DNA of 64,000 nucleotides from Sarcocystis neurona. Taxonomy: Eukaryota > Apicomplexa > Conoidasida > Eucoccidiorida > Sarcocystidae. This document shows positions 50,801 to 60,297 of the stretch, in pieces. The DNA lies in NCBI GenBank assembly GCA_000727475.1, contig KL647298.1, positions 956,786 through 1,020,785 of the forward strand, written 5' to 3'. A model generated the notes under the pieces. The model did no database searches. It saw only the letters and a list, made by a program, of their open reading frames with translations, and had not been told where the DNA came from. The translations under genes were made by a program, and so were the position numbers. Position 1 is the first letter of the stretch; each line of letters opens with the position of its first letter.

Positions 50801-53800
50801 TTCTATGTATGTTTCTGTCTGTCTTTCTATGTGTTTACCTCTCTCTCTCTATCTATCTATACATATATATATATATATATCTATATATGTATATGTAGAG
50901 ATATATGGATACGTGTATGTCTGTACACATGTAGAGAAGGGACGAGAAGGTAAATGAAAAGTCCGCATCTGCTTTTTCCTCCGTTCAACAGCTGAGGGCG
51001 GACATGTACTTCTCTGTACATATATATATATATATATGTATACGCGTATCTGTGTATATGTATATATATGTATATACATACAAGTTTATATATATGTACG
51101 CGTTGCATATATATATATATATATATTTATGTATATATCTGTATTTATATGTATGTACGTATATAAGTATATCTCTTGAAGTGTGTGTCTGTCTCTATAA
51201 GCACTAGTGTGTACAACGTGCGGTGGCGGCATCGAAGTATCAGACCGTTTTCATGTACATTCACCATTGCGTGCATATATAAATATTACTATATTTCTGT
51301 ATCTATATCTATCTGTATATATGTATGTATGTATCTCTCTCTATATATATTTATATATATCGTCCCATGTGTTTGTCTCTCTCCCTCTCTATACATATGT
51401 ATATATATGTGTATAGGTGTGTATGCATATATATATATACATATATAGTCAGTGCGGGAGTGTGTATGTATGTGCATACATATATATATGTGCACGTATG
51501 ATATAATAAATATACGTCAATGCAAGAGTATATATACATATATGTATATGCATATATTTTATACGTGTATGTACATATATATACGTATATATATGTATAT
51601 ATTTATATATATATATAGAGAGAGAGAGAGCAGCTGCTGCAGCTGCTCCCGCCCTGTTGCTGCTGCTGCTGCTGCAGCTGCATCCTACCGTGCTGCGGCC
51701 CCTGCAGCTGATTCCCACCGTGCTGCGGCCGCTGCAGCTGCTCGTGCCCCTGCTGCTGGTGCTGCAGCTGCATCTTGTGCCCATGCTGCTACAGCCGGTC
51801 GCGCCCACGGTGCCACCGCTGCAGCTGCTGCTGCCTGTGCGTACTTCGCCTCTGCTGCTACTGCTGCCTGCCCCTAGTTTGCTGCTGTAGCTGCTGCGAG
51901 TTGTGCACATGGTGTGCTACTGCGGATTTTGCATGCGTTTCTGGTGCCGCTGTTGCTGCTATTGTAGAGTTTATTTTTTTACGCCCGAGGCGCCGGCGGA
52001 TGCGATTGTCGATGTGCGGGATATCTTCAATGAGAAGCCTTCAAAAGAGGAACAGGAAGCTCTTGCCCGTAAGTGCATGCACGTAAGAACAAGAGAAGAA
52101 GGCGTAGGCTCGCGCCTCGTATAACTCCTCATTTCTGTAGACACGTGTCTACTTCTTGCGATCCGTCAATATTTCTGTCTCTCTCTATTCGTATATTTCT
52201 CTGTCCCTTCTGTTTATTTGAGGATTTCTGCACTTTGCTGTGTAAGGGATTGCTGGCAGCTGTGCGTGGCTCTCATACGTAAAAAAAGGACGCATGCATT
52301 TTGCATGTATACGTATATATATATATATATATGTCTGTGTTTACAAGCGTCTGTCCATGCATCCACCTGTCTGTAGAAGTGCCCGCAAGGAGCTAGCAAG
52401 TAGAGCCAGCTTCTCCCGTTTCGGTTCATGTGTAGTATTCTATAGTATATATATACGCGCGTATATATGTACGTGTGTGTGTTCTTAAATGTGTATTAGC
52501 ATGTGCTCGTATACGCACCAGTCTGTATGGGTAGACATACGTAGTATTCTATAGTATGTGTATATATATATATATATATGCGTGTGTACGTATATACGTT
52601 TGAGTATTTAAGGGGCTATTAGTACACGTACATATACGCTGTATGCACGTGTGCACCTATTCGTATGGGTATACATGTGTAGTATTCTATAGCATATGGG
52701 TGTGTGTGTATTTAAGTGCGCATTAGCACATATAGATATATGTGATATGTACGTATACGCCAGTATGTATGGGTAGACATGTATAGTATTCTACAGTATA
52801 TATGTACATATATATATGCGTACGTATGCATTGTGTGTGTATCTATGTGTGTAATAGTGCATATATATTCGTGGTATGTACATACGCACCAATATGTATG
52901 GTTAGACATGTCTAGTATTTATAGGATATATGTGTACATAGGCGTATGTATCTATGATGTGTATATATGTGTGTATTAGTACATTTAGATATATGTACTA
53001 ATACACACTTCCGTGTGCTCCTGTATGGACGGGTGTAGGCGTGTATATACATATATATATATATCATTAGATTCAAATATGTGTACGTACACGTTTGTAT
53101 ATATATATATATCTGTGCACAGGTGTCCGTCTATATGTATTATATAGGCGAATCTCGGGCGAGTGAATCTCTATCTGTCCCTCCGTATCTCTAAGGAGAT
53201 CTATTTATATATATATGTATGCATGTGTAGGTGAGTCTGGGCGCAGACGTATGTCTGTGCGTCCTTTTGTTTCTCTGTAAGTGTGCGTATTGGCCCGTAC
53301 CGCAGTTTTTCTCGAAGTGAAGAAGTTTCCGTCATCAGTTCTCCATTCCTGCTTGCTTCGTACTTCTGTTCACTTCAACACATGAGTGTGGCATATACCT
53401 ACACACAAGACTCATTATAGTCACGCTTGTAGATCTCAGCATAGCCCCCCCGTATTAGCGGGCCGAATGTACATGCCTATACATATTGTAAATATGTACA
53501 TGTACGTGGACGATACATGTATGTGGCTCATATCGTTATACACACGTGTACGTAGGGAGATGAGGAACTCCGGTTTACACCGTCGTTTGTTTATATATCG
53601 CCCCGTAGTACCGGGTTGCACATGTATACCCGTTCCATGTATATATGTATATACAAATGTACGTTGATGTAGTATATATATCTTTGATAAACCCGGCGTT
53701 TTGCTTGGTCTCCGTCACTCGTTCTCTTTGGATATCTGTCGTGGTAGTTGGTTATTTGCTCTTCTGTCTCTTTCTGTGGCTGCTGCCTTTGGCTTGCTTT

Positions 53801-56671
53801 TCGTTCGCCATGGTGCTGCTGCAGCGGCGGCAGCTGCGGCTTCTCCTCTCTCACCTTCGTCGACGCGCGTGGGGAAGACGGCAACTATTTTTACAACTGC
53901 AGGAGATATTTTCATCCGTCTGTTTCCACAGGAGTGCCCGAAAACTGTCGAGAACTTTTGTACGCATGCGCGCAACGGGTACTATGACCGCTGCATTTTC
54001 CACCGTGTCATCAAAGGATTTATGATTCAAACGGGAGACCCAAACGGCGATGGCACTGGTGGTGAGCTGCTCTTCGCCGACTCTCCTTCTTCGTTTCCAT
54101 GTACAAAAATTGCTACACAGGCGTTTAAATATGCACGCCTATGTCACTGGCCTCTCCTCTCTCTCCTACATAAGTCTGACCAAAAGTTCGACTGTCTCTC
54201 TCTCTGCATATATATATATATATGCATGTGTTATTATCTTCTCCACATTTATGTGCAGACATTTGACTCTCTTCCTCTCTGCGCATATGCGTATATACAT
54301 ATACATATATATATGTATGTCACTGTCTTTTCCATATATATATATATACGTAGATGTATATATATACACGCGCCTGTCACTGTCCTTAGATATATCTCTG
54401 CAGAAGTTTGACACTCTTTCTCTATCTCTCCATATCTGTGTACATGCGTGTCACTGTCCTTCTGTTTCTCTCGTTGTAGATACATATCTGCAGAAGTTTG
54501 ACACTCTTCCCCTGTGTGCATGCATATATATGCACGTGTTTTCCACGGTCTATTCCACATATATCTGTGTAGAAGGTTGACTCTCCCTCTCTCTCTACAC
54601 ACACATACATATATGCGTGTGTTTCTGTCTTTTCCTTTCCGTCGTTATAGACACATTTGTGTAGAAGTTCGATACACTCGCTCTGTGTCTCTGCATGCGT
54701 GCTTCTCTCAGCGTGTTGCTGCTGTGTCTCGACACTTATTACGAGACACGTGTCTCCTTTTCGTCGCTGTCTCTTCCTTCCGTCTCGTATGTGCGTGTCC
54801 ATCGCCTTCCCTCCGGCTGCTCTTCCCTCCCATATACACCTCTTCGTATGTCTCCCTATCTGCCTATCTGTCCCGCTCCGTATATGCGTGGCTGTCTCTG
54901 TGTGAATCTGACGCCGCATACAGGGACATATACGTCTGCACACATGCGTGTCTTTTTCTCTGTTCGCGTCTACCTCTTTGTAGGCGTCTCTTCCTTTCTG
55001 TCTCTTCTGACGACACTTCTCTCTTTCTGCCTCTTTAGAATCGTGACCCTACGTATATATGTATGAGGTGGGCGCACCTGCTGCATGCAGCTGCTTTGAC
55101 AACGAGATTTTCGCATCGAAGAGACCGCTGGAGGAAAGCCGAAGCGGGTCGTCTCCGCAGGCAGAGAGTCTTCTTGTTTTCAAGCGGCAGCTTCCCACAT
55201 CCTTCGTAGCGTCGTTGATGTTTCTCCGTCTGTACGAAGACCTTCGCGCAAAACAGCTGCTGCGACAAAGATTATGTGCCAGGCCGTGTTAAGGGAGAGC
55301 AACCCGCACGTCCACCTTCCCTTGTTTTTTGTCGCCTGCACTGCCCCTCGTGCTGCTGCGGGTCTAACTGCTTGAGCGTCCCCTCACTCTGCAAGCTGCC
55401 TCGTGTGTGACTGCTCCTGCCTCAATGCCCCTGCCGCTTTACTGTTGCCGCTACTGCTACTCCTGCTGCCGCTACTGCTACTCCTGCTGCCGCTACTGCT
55501 ACTCCTGCTGCCGCTACTGCTACTCCTGCTGCCGCTACTGCTGCTGCCGCTACTGCTGCTGCTGCTGCTACTGCTGCTGCTGCTGCCGCCACTGCTACTG
55601 TCGCTGCTGCTACTGCTACTGTCGCTGCTGCTACTGCTGCTGCCGCTGCTGCTACTGCTGTTGCCACTGGTGCTACTGCTGCCGGTGCTGCCACTGCTTC
55701 TGCTTCTGCAGGCGAGTCGATATGGGGCGGAGACTTTGAAGACGAGTTCCACCGCGCGTTGAAGCACGACCGCCCCTTCACGGTCTCCATGGCCAACGCC
55801 GGTCCGAATACGAACGGGTCGCAGTTTTTTATTACTACGGTACCTTGCAGCTGGCTTGACAACAAACACACCGTCTTCGGCAGGGTCGTCCAGGGAATGG
55901 ACGTTGTTACGAAGATCGAATGTGTAAGTTCACCGAACGTCCATCTCTGTATGTGTGTGTGCTGCACGCAGCAGAACAACTCCTCACCCACATTTCCTGT
56001 ATACGGTGTCCTCATGGATCTTCTCTTGGATATTCACCTGTGCATGCCCGAACGGGCTGCAGACGTAACAGGCTTGTGCCTGCGTACGTGTGTAGATTTC
56101 AGCTGACTGGCTTTGAGATGCTGCTTCATTAATACACACGTGCGTTGCTCGGGAAATACTGCTGTGACTGCGTCGTAACTCCGAGGGTGAGGATACTTTC
56201 ACAGATGAGAACAGACGTATAAACAGGGGCGTCTGCATATACATATATATATATATATGTACTGACGCACAAGCCTACTCCTATACAATTGTATATGCGT
56301 ACGTATGCGTGAGTGTATGTTTGTATATGTATATATGTGAATAAGTATGCCTCCGCTACGTGACTTGGTGTAACGGGCCTATGCTGCACTGCACATGCTG
56401 CGGCTGCTTGTCATTCCTTGGAGGCGTCTTGCTTTGAGGTTGGCCGGTGCCTGCTGTTGCTGCTGGGGCTGCTCGTAAGGATGCCCCGGTCCCTTCCTGT
56501 TGCCGCCGGTAGGTGCAGCGGCTGCAGTTGCTGCTCGGTACTGCTGCAGTTTTTGCTGATCACCGGTGGGCGTGTTGTGTGCTGCTGCTGCTGTTGTCGC
56601 AGGTGCCTACCAATGTGGAGGACAAGCCGAAGCAAGACGTCAAGATTCTGACGATAAAAGTGACTTCTTGA
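33526..56671 (+). CDS. PPWD1: PPWD1 orthologue: WD40 plus cyclophilin-type PPIase, 13 exons
   Basis: Thirteen GT-AG exons join in phase to 2823 nt (940 residues), far above the roughly 650 of human PPWD1. Residues 1-314 are a Ser/Arg/Glu-rich low-complexity extension. Next comes the family segment with MHRDEISH, then WD40 repeats (about 375-680), including [48 protein letters not shown] and [13 protein letters not shown]. The linker carries [13 protein letters not shown]. The cyclophilin domain (about 787-940) keeps [24 protein letters not shown] and [10 protein letters not shown], so the catalytic Arg, Phe, Met, Gln, Phe, Trp and His equivalents are all present. PPWD1 is a nuclear, spliceosome-associated prolyl isomerase in other eukaryotes. 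Introns total about 20.3 kb and differ strikingly in repeat content. The start ATG at 33526 is the only Met in exon 1; an upstream exon is possible. Confidence 0.92.
35386..35571 (+). CDS. PPWD1: PPWD1 exon 2
   Basis: The acceptor GGTGCTGCAG ends at 35385; the donor GTACTC (weak) starts at 35572. Encodes [14 protein letters not shown], a Gln/Ala-rich insertion, then [20 protein letters not shown]. These align with the family segments GPLP..KKRK and LP..Y..SYMHRD before the first WD blade. Confidence 0.88.
37757..37873 (+). CDS. PPWD1: PPWD1 exon 3 (first WD repeat)
   Basis: The acceptor CTGCTGCAG ends at 37756 after a pure CTG tract; the donor GTAAGC starts at 37874. Encodes [17 protein letters not shown] and [13 protein letters not shown], matching the first WD40 blade of PPWD1 almost residue for residue. 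Confidence 0.93.
37992..38285 (+). repeat. 21-bp minisatellite in PPWD1 intron 3
   Basis: About 14 head-to-tail copies of AGCAGCAGTAGGCGCAGCGG(G), with changes mostly in the GGCGCAG part. In one frame it reads as a seven-residue Gly-Ser-Ser-Ser-Arg-x-Ser repeat. It lies just downstream of the exon 3 donor, so it is intronic in the model. Confidence 0.9.
38440..39180. repeat. GATA-type tetranucleotide repeat block in PPWD1 intron 3
   Basis: About 740 bases dominated by (GATA)n, TAGATAGG and AGATATAG variants on the + strand, with TATA runs between. Interruptions are frequent, so it is an old or impure array. Confidence 0.9.
39829..40018 (+). CDS. PPWD1: PPWD1 exon 4 (WD repeat)
   Basis: The acceptor CTGCCGCAG ends at 39828; the donor GTAAGT starts at 40019. 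Encodes [32 protein letters not shown] and the Cys-containing segment before SPIVA, matching the second blade. Confidence 0.92.
40570..40825 (+). CDS. PPWD1: PPWD1 exon 5 (WD repeat)
   Basis: The acceptor GTGCGCGCAG ends at 40569; the donor GTAAGA starts at 40826. Encodes [36 protein letters not shown] and [13 protein letters not shown]. These correspond to the family segments that end Y-K-T-D-T-D-L-Y-E-F-A-K in human PPWD1. Confidence 0.92.
42180..42665 (+). repeat. Polypurine block in PPWD1 intron 5
   Basis: Nearly 490 bases of GA-rich + strand built from GGGAGA, GAGACA and AGGGAG units with few pyrimidines. The opposite strand gives long Ser/Leu/Pro-rich open frames that are artefacts of this composition. 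Confidence 0.9.
43873..44225. repeat. Near-perfect inverted repeat, arms about 115 bp
   Basis: The left arm 43873-43989 and right arm 44111-44225 are reverse complements with only a few mismatches and a small indel, separated by about 121 bases. The arm contains GCAGCAGCTCGGAGAGAAAC on the left and GTTTCTCTCCGAGCTGCTGC on the right. It lies in PPWD1 intron 5, ending about 120 bases before exon 6, and could fold into a long hairpin in DNA or pre-mRNA. Confidence 0.9.
44207..44364 (+). repeat. PPWD1: Duplicated splice-acceptor segment before PPWD1 exon 6
   Basis: Two copies about 84 bases apart: 44207-44280 and 44291-44364. Both hold a pyrimidine-rich stretch, a CAG acceptor (CCTCCGCAG and CTCTCTGCAG) and the start of exon 6 (ATCAAACGCATGCAA and AACAAAACGCATGCAA). 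Only the second continues into the conserved WD sequence. Confidence 0.8.
44349..44483 (+). CDS. PPWD1: PPWD1 exon 6 (WD repeat)
   Basis: The acceptor CTCTCTGCAG ends at 44348; the donor GTAGGT starts at 44484. Encodes [20 protein letters not shown], then [17 protein letters not shown] near-copy of its first 16 bases and its acceptor lies about 84 bp upstream. Confidence 0.93.
45616..47460 (+). repeat. Polypyrimidine blocks flanking PPWD1 exon 7
   Basis: C/T-rich sequence (CTCCTTCTC, CTCTCTCC units) fills 45616-46110 before exon 7 and 46330-47460 after it, about 1.1 kb in the latter. It produces Ser/Leu/Pro open frames of over 350 codons in all + frames, none of which I regard as coding. Confidence 0.9.
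46122..46325 (+). CDS. PPWD1: PPWD1 exon 7 (WD repeat)
   Basis: The acceptor CTTTTGCAG ends at 46121; the donor GTCAGA starts at 46326. Encodes a charged helix ([15 protein letters not shown]) matching the family M-E-F-G-R-R-M-A-V-E-R-E-L segment, then [13 protein letters not shown]. Confidence 0.92.
49307..49384 (+). CDS. PPWD1: PPWD1 exon 8
   Basis: A small 78-nt exon, phase 0 at both ends, acceptor TTGCTGCAG, donor GTGAGT at 49385. Encodes [20 protein letters not shown], matching the family C-V-R-I-L-G-K..E-N-I-R..Q-L-A-L-F-Q-G. It is easily missed because a different frame is open across it. Confidence 0.85.
50276..50373 (+). CDS. PPWD1: PPWD1 exon 9
   Basis: The acceptor CTGTGCAG ends at 50275; the donor GTAGAA starts at 50374. 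Encodes [13 protein letters not shown], then [14 protein letters not shown]. The family motif S-F-K-K-N-R is completed across the join to exon 10. Confidence 0.9.
51968..52068 (+). CDS. PPWD1: PPWD1 exon 10
   Basis: The acceptor TATTGTAG ends at 51967; the donor GTAAGT starts at 52069. Encodes [20 protein letters not shown], then [13 protein letters not shown]. The NEKPSKEE block is the invariant linker between the WD and cyclophilin domains. Confidence 0.93.
52431..53050. repeat. Tandem repeat, five copies of 100-140 bp, PPWD1 intron 10
   Basis: Copies begin with (G/T)(T/A)GTATTCTATAG(T/C)ATAT near 52431, 52541, 52678, 52785 and 52912. Each passes through a TATA run, GTGTATTAG(T/C)A(C/T) and ACGCACCA..TGTATGG, and ends GGGTAGACATG. 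Copies vary in core length. Confidence 0.85.
53825..54061 (+). CDS. PPWD1: PPWD1 exon 11 (cyclophilin domain, N part)
   Basis: Encodes an Ala/Ser-rich linker, then [36 protein letters not shown] and [15 protein letters not shown] with the catalytic Arg and the FMIQ core. The donor GTGAGC starts at 54062. The acceptor at GCTGCTGCAG (53824) is preferred; the next CAG nine bases on keeps the same frame. Confidence 0.9.
54171..54690 (+). repeat. Tandem repeat with acceptor-like units, PPWD1 intron 11
   Basis: Six diverged units contain (C/T)TG(C/T)(A/G)(C/T)AG followed by AAGTTTGACACTC or a near variant, then a CT-rich stretch and a TATA run. Examples are at 54254, 54398, 54488, 54567 and 54658. 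Each unit carries a credible 3' splice site. Confidence 0.8.
55430..55700 (+). repeat. CTG/CTA tract with 21-bp units before PPWD1 exon 12
   Basis: Four tandem copies of GCCGCTACTGCTACTCCTGC(T) run into a longer TGC/TAC trinucleotide tract that ends at the exon 12 acceptor. The tract acts as the pyrimidine-rich part of the intron end. Confidence 0.85.
55712..55923 (+). CDS. PPWD1: PPWD1 exon 12 (cyclophilin domain, core)
   Basis: The acceptor TGCTTCTGCAG ends at 55711; the donor GTAAGT starts at 55924. Encodes [40 protein letters not shown] and [20 protein letters not shown], including the substrate-pocket Phe, Trp and His. Confidence 0.95.
56603..56671 (+). CDS. PPWD1: PPWD1 exon 13 (C terminus)
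   Basis: The acceptor TTGTCGCAG ends at 56602. Encodes [20 protein letters not shown], then two residues and TGA at 56669-56671. This is the last beta strand of the cyclophilin fold. Confidence 0.92.
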   Translation: MPTNVEDKPKQDVKILTIKVTS

Positions 56672-58200
56672 ATTTTCTTAGGAGCGGCTGGTGGTGAAGA
56701 ACGAGAAGCTTCCCTTATATATATATATATGTGGAGACAGATAAATACCCACACATACACTGGCTGCCGAAGGAGGGAAAAAAGAGGAAGAGGAAGGAAA
56801 AGAAACTTTTCCGCCCTCACTGCACCTGCAGAAATCGACTGCCTGCAACTCGGAGGAAGAGGACGAAGAGACGCAGAATTGAGAACGGAGAAGGGACAGA
56901 AAAGAACACACACACACACACACACACCGGCGAAGAACAGCGGCAGCAGGAGAAGTCGAAGGAGAAGAGTAGCAGTAAAGGAAGATGACACAAAAAGATA
57001 GAGCAAACGTGTTTCGTTGAACAATTTTGTTGCTTCTCGTTTGTCTTGGGAAACGGCAGCGACTTGGGGCGACGTCACCAACGACCTCTAGCGTAGAAGC
57101 AGCAACAGCTGCTGCTGCTGTCTGTAGCTCCTGCTTTTCTTCGGAGAGGGACGTCAGGTGTGTGCAACAGGTTTTGAATCTTCGTTTACGTCCTACCGGT
57201 GAAAACATATTCACAGACGAATATAATACTCCATCAGGTATACGCGTGCCTATACATATATGTATATAAATGTGCTACCGAGGCGCATTAGGTGGGCGCA
57301 TCAATATGTGTGTATATATATATGCAGATACGTAGGTGCTACCGAGGAGGAATTCTTTGACGCACTAATATACGTGTTTGTACGTGAATATGTGTATTTA
57401 ATCTTGGCATGCCGTGTCTTGAATAGAATTTGTATATTCTGCACAGGGACGCCGATACAGACTCACGTGCGATCACGGAACGCCAGGTGGGGTGCCTGTA
57501 CACCCGAAAGTGCGTTAGTGTCTCGAGTGTACGTACACGCCAATCGATGCTGAGAAGTCTTTATTCCAGCGTCATCAAAAAGAGCCTTTTCTTTGTCTCT
57601 CGCGCATGTGTAGCAGTTTTGTAAAGGAACGTTTCCTGTTCACAGTGGAATTCCACGCATGTGTGAACACATGCGTATACGTATATATGCATATACACAT
57701 ACACATATATATGCATGTCAACATATATATATATATATCGTTCGTCCTTCAGCATTCCTAAATACAGTTCGCCAGGCGAAGTTTCACGTATGTATTCAAT
57801 ATATATACGCACTTGGTCACTCAAATGTTTTCTTAACCTCCTCTCTGAAATTAGCTGCGTGCGAAGGTGGACATACACCATCGGGTATGTGTACACACCG
57901 AAGTGCGTCGGTCGGTATGGCGGCACAGACGTCCACTGAGACGTAAATGTGTGCGCATATCTGCCGTTCATACAGCGGCATGTACGTACGCTCTACATAA
58001 CTATGTACACATATCAACACCTATATATATATATATATATATACGTACGCACGTAATGTTCTCCATAGCTGTACACACACGCATCACCACCTATATATAT
58101 ACATATATATACGTATATATACATACGTACCTTTGCTCTACATCATTATATACCAGTATCAACACCTGTACAGGCATATATCTAAACCTATCTCTGAATC

Positions 58201-58231
<31 letters not shown>

Positions 58232-60002
58232 GCACGTACGCTCTACATAACTGTATACATACATCCACACCTATGTACGTACACCTACACACAGATATAT
58301 ACATTGTGTCCGCATTGTTGGCCGTCGTTATTTATATGTATGTGGACGTGTGGAGGATGGAGATCTTCGGGATGACGGCACCCGGTTCACGTCTCTGTTA
58401 ACACTTCCGTTGGCTTGTCTGCGACATCGCAGAAAGTGGGGAGCCGGACGCATGCGCGAGAGTAGCAGCACCTGCCTGCGTTGCACCGGCTCGCATGTCG
58501 ATCAAATTTTTATTTCCCAGACAGCTTGCAGGCTGCAGTGAAACGCTGCACGGGGAATGATGGCAACAACTTTCCTTTTCTGCTTCCCCGTCGCTTGCCA
58601 GTGTTAACGCACATCCCTTTCGGCTTGTCTATACCAACAGCTGACACGTACAGGCACTCTTCAGCAGCAGGGGTGCGCGCCTACCGATATATACGTAGAT
58701 CTGTGGCGGCCCAGCGATAATCAGGCATGGATACATATCCAGGGAATGAGAGAGAGGGACAGATTTTATTCAAGGAAGCGCGAAGGCGACGCGCTAGTGC
58801 ATATGTACAAATGTTCACATATGTATGTATGGATATGTATACATATATATATGTGATTGCACACACACTTTCATACATCGATATACCTCGTAAACACAGA
58901 CGTCGACTTACGCAAGCGGGCACGTACAGCTGTTGGTCTGTCCAAGCACATTATATGTATATGGAAATGCATGCACCTTACTAGGCTGCTCGAAGATGTA
59001 TACAGCAGCAGGGGGGGGATTCACGCGTTACCACGCATACAACTGACATGCAGGGCTCCTGTATTAATCAGTAAAGAGATGAAGCTGATTTGAGCTCGGT
59101 GTGTTCGACCGCCCTGCCGTGCCTTTGTGCGCGGGTATAGAGGAAGTTCAAAAGGGAAGTATTTGTCGTTTCATGAACTGGCCTTCTGTACTTTAAGAAA
59201 TTGCCACACGCTTTCCTCAAGATTTCCTCCAGACACGTTCTAGATGCTGCTGCTGTCCGCCGCTGTATCGCTTTTACTGGTTAGGATTTGCTGCTGCATA
59301 GTGCTGCTATTGCTGCTGCTCCTCCTCCTTCACGGTGCTGCTGCTGGTAAAGTGTCTGCCGCTTCGGGCCCCAACCCTGTGGCTGATGCTGCTTCTGCTG
59401 CAATCCGGTCCTTTCTGCTGCAGCTGCTTCTCATCCTACGCATCCTCCTCCTGAGTTACCTTCGATGATGAAGCTGCTGCTGCCAGTGGCCGCCGCCTGC
59501 TCTTTCTACGGCTGCCGCTGCCGCTGCTCCCGCTACTGCTTGTCTAGCGTCTCGCTCCTGCTGCTTGTTCTACTCTTCTTGATGCTGCTGCCCCTCTCCT
59601 CGCCTCTCCCTTCTGCTCCTTGTCCTCTCCTCGTATCTCACTTCTGCTGACTGTTCTTGCTGCCGCGATAGCTGCTGCCGTTCTTTCTGCTGCTCCTCCC
59701 CTCGCATCTCGCCTCTGCTGTTTCTCTTGCTGTTCCTACTGCTGCGCAAGTGGCTGCGCTGCCTCCTGCGGCTTTTTCTGCTACCGCTTCACGTTTTGCC
59801 GCGGCCCTCCTACGGCTGTTCCTGCTGCTCTTGCTGCTGCCGCTGCCGCTGAGATGACCCGCACTGCTGTTGCCTCGGCTGCAAGCTTTGCCCCTCTTCT
59901 GCTTGGGCAGCGTAAGCCTGCAAATGTTGCTATCCCTCGCTGCGCCGTCTTCTGCAGCTGCTGCTTCGGCAATGGCGATGCATCACATGCTCCAGCGACG
60001 TT
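56672..60002. other. Intergenic DNA between PPWD1 and the protease gene
   Basis: 56672-57000 follows the PPWD1 stop and presumably holds its 3' UTR and a (CA)n run. 57240-58340 is rich in TA microsatellites. 59240-59970 is CTG-rich on the + strand (CAG on the -). Frames here are open because of the triplet repeat and none is supported. It could hold 3' UTR or a further exon of the - strand protease gene. Confidence 0.45.
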
Positions 60003-60033
60003 GTACTCAGCCGCAGTCTATGCGGCTGAGTAC
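60003..60033. repeat. Perfect 13-bp inverted repeat with 5-base loop
   Basis: GTACTCAGCCGCA and TGCGGCTGAGTAC flank GTCTA. The stem has no mismatch. It lies about 265 bases beyond the stop of the - strand retropepsin-like gene, in what would be its 3' flank. Confidence 0.9.
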
Positions 60034-60297
60034 ACGTCTTTGCAGCATCTAAGCGCGTACATACATGAATAGACACGCAGATATAGATCTATTTACGCAT
60101 ATACACGTATATACGCATATCTCTCTTTCTAATCATATGGATACATATGATCGCTGTTGCAGCTAGTGCCACTGCTGCGCGGTTGCGTGTGAAGTTGCTG
60201 CTGTTGGTGTTGACACTCACGTTCCTGCTGCTGCTGCTGCTGTGCGTGAGCGGGATGCGAGACCACAGCGCTGCTGCTGCTCCTGCTGCGCCCACAG

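Noticed and set aside
52431..54690. Spaced repeats that might suggest a CRISPR-like array
   Set aside because: Units are diverged, of uneven length, TA-rich and sit in introns of a eukaryotic gene; no regular repeat-spacer pattern.
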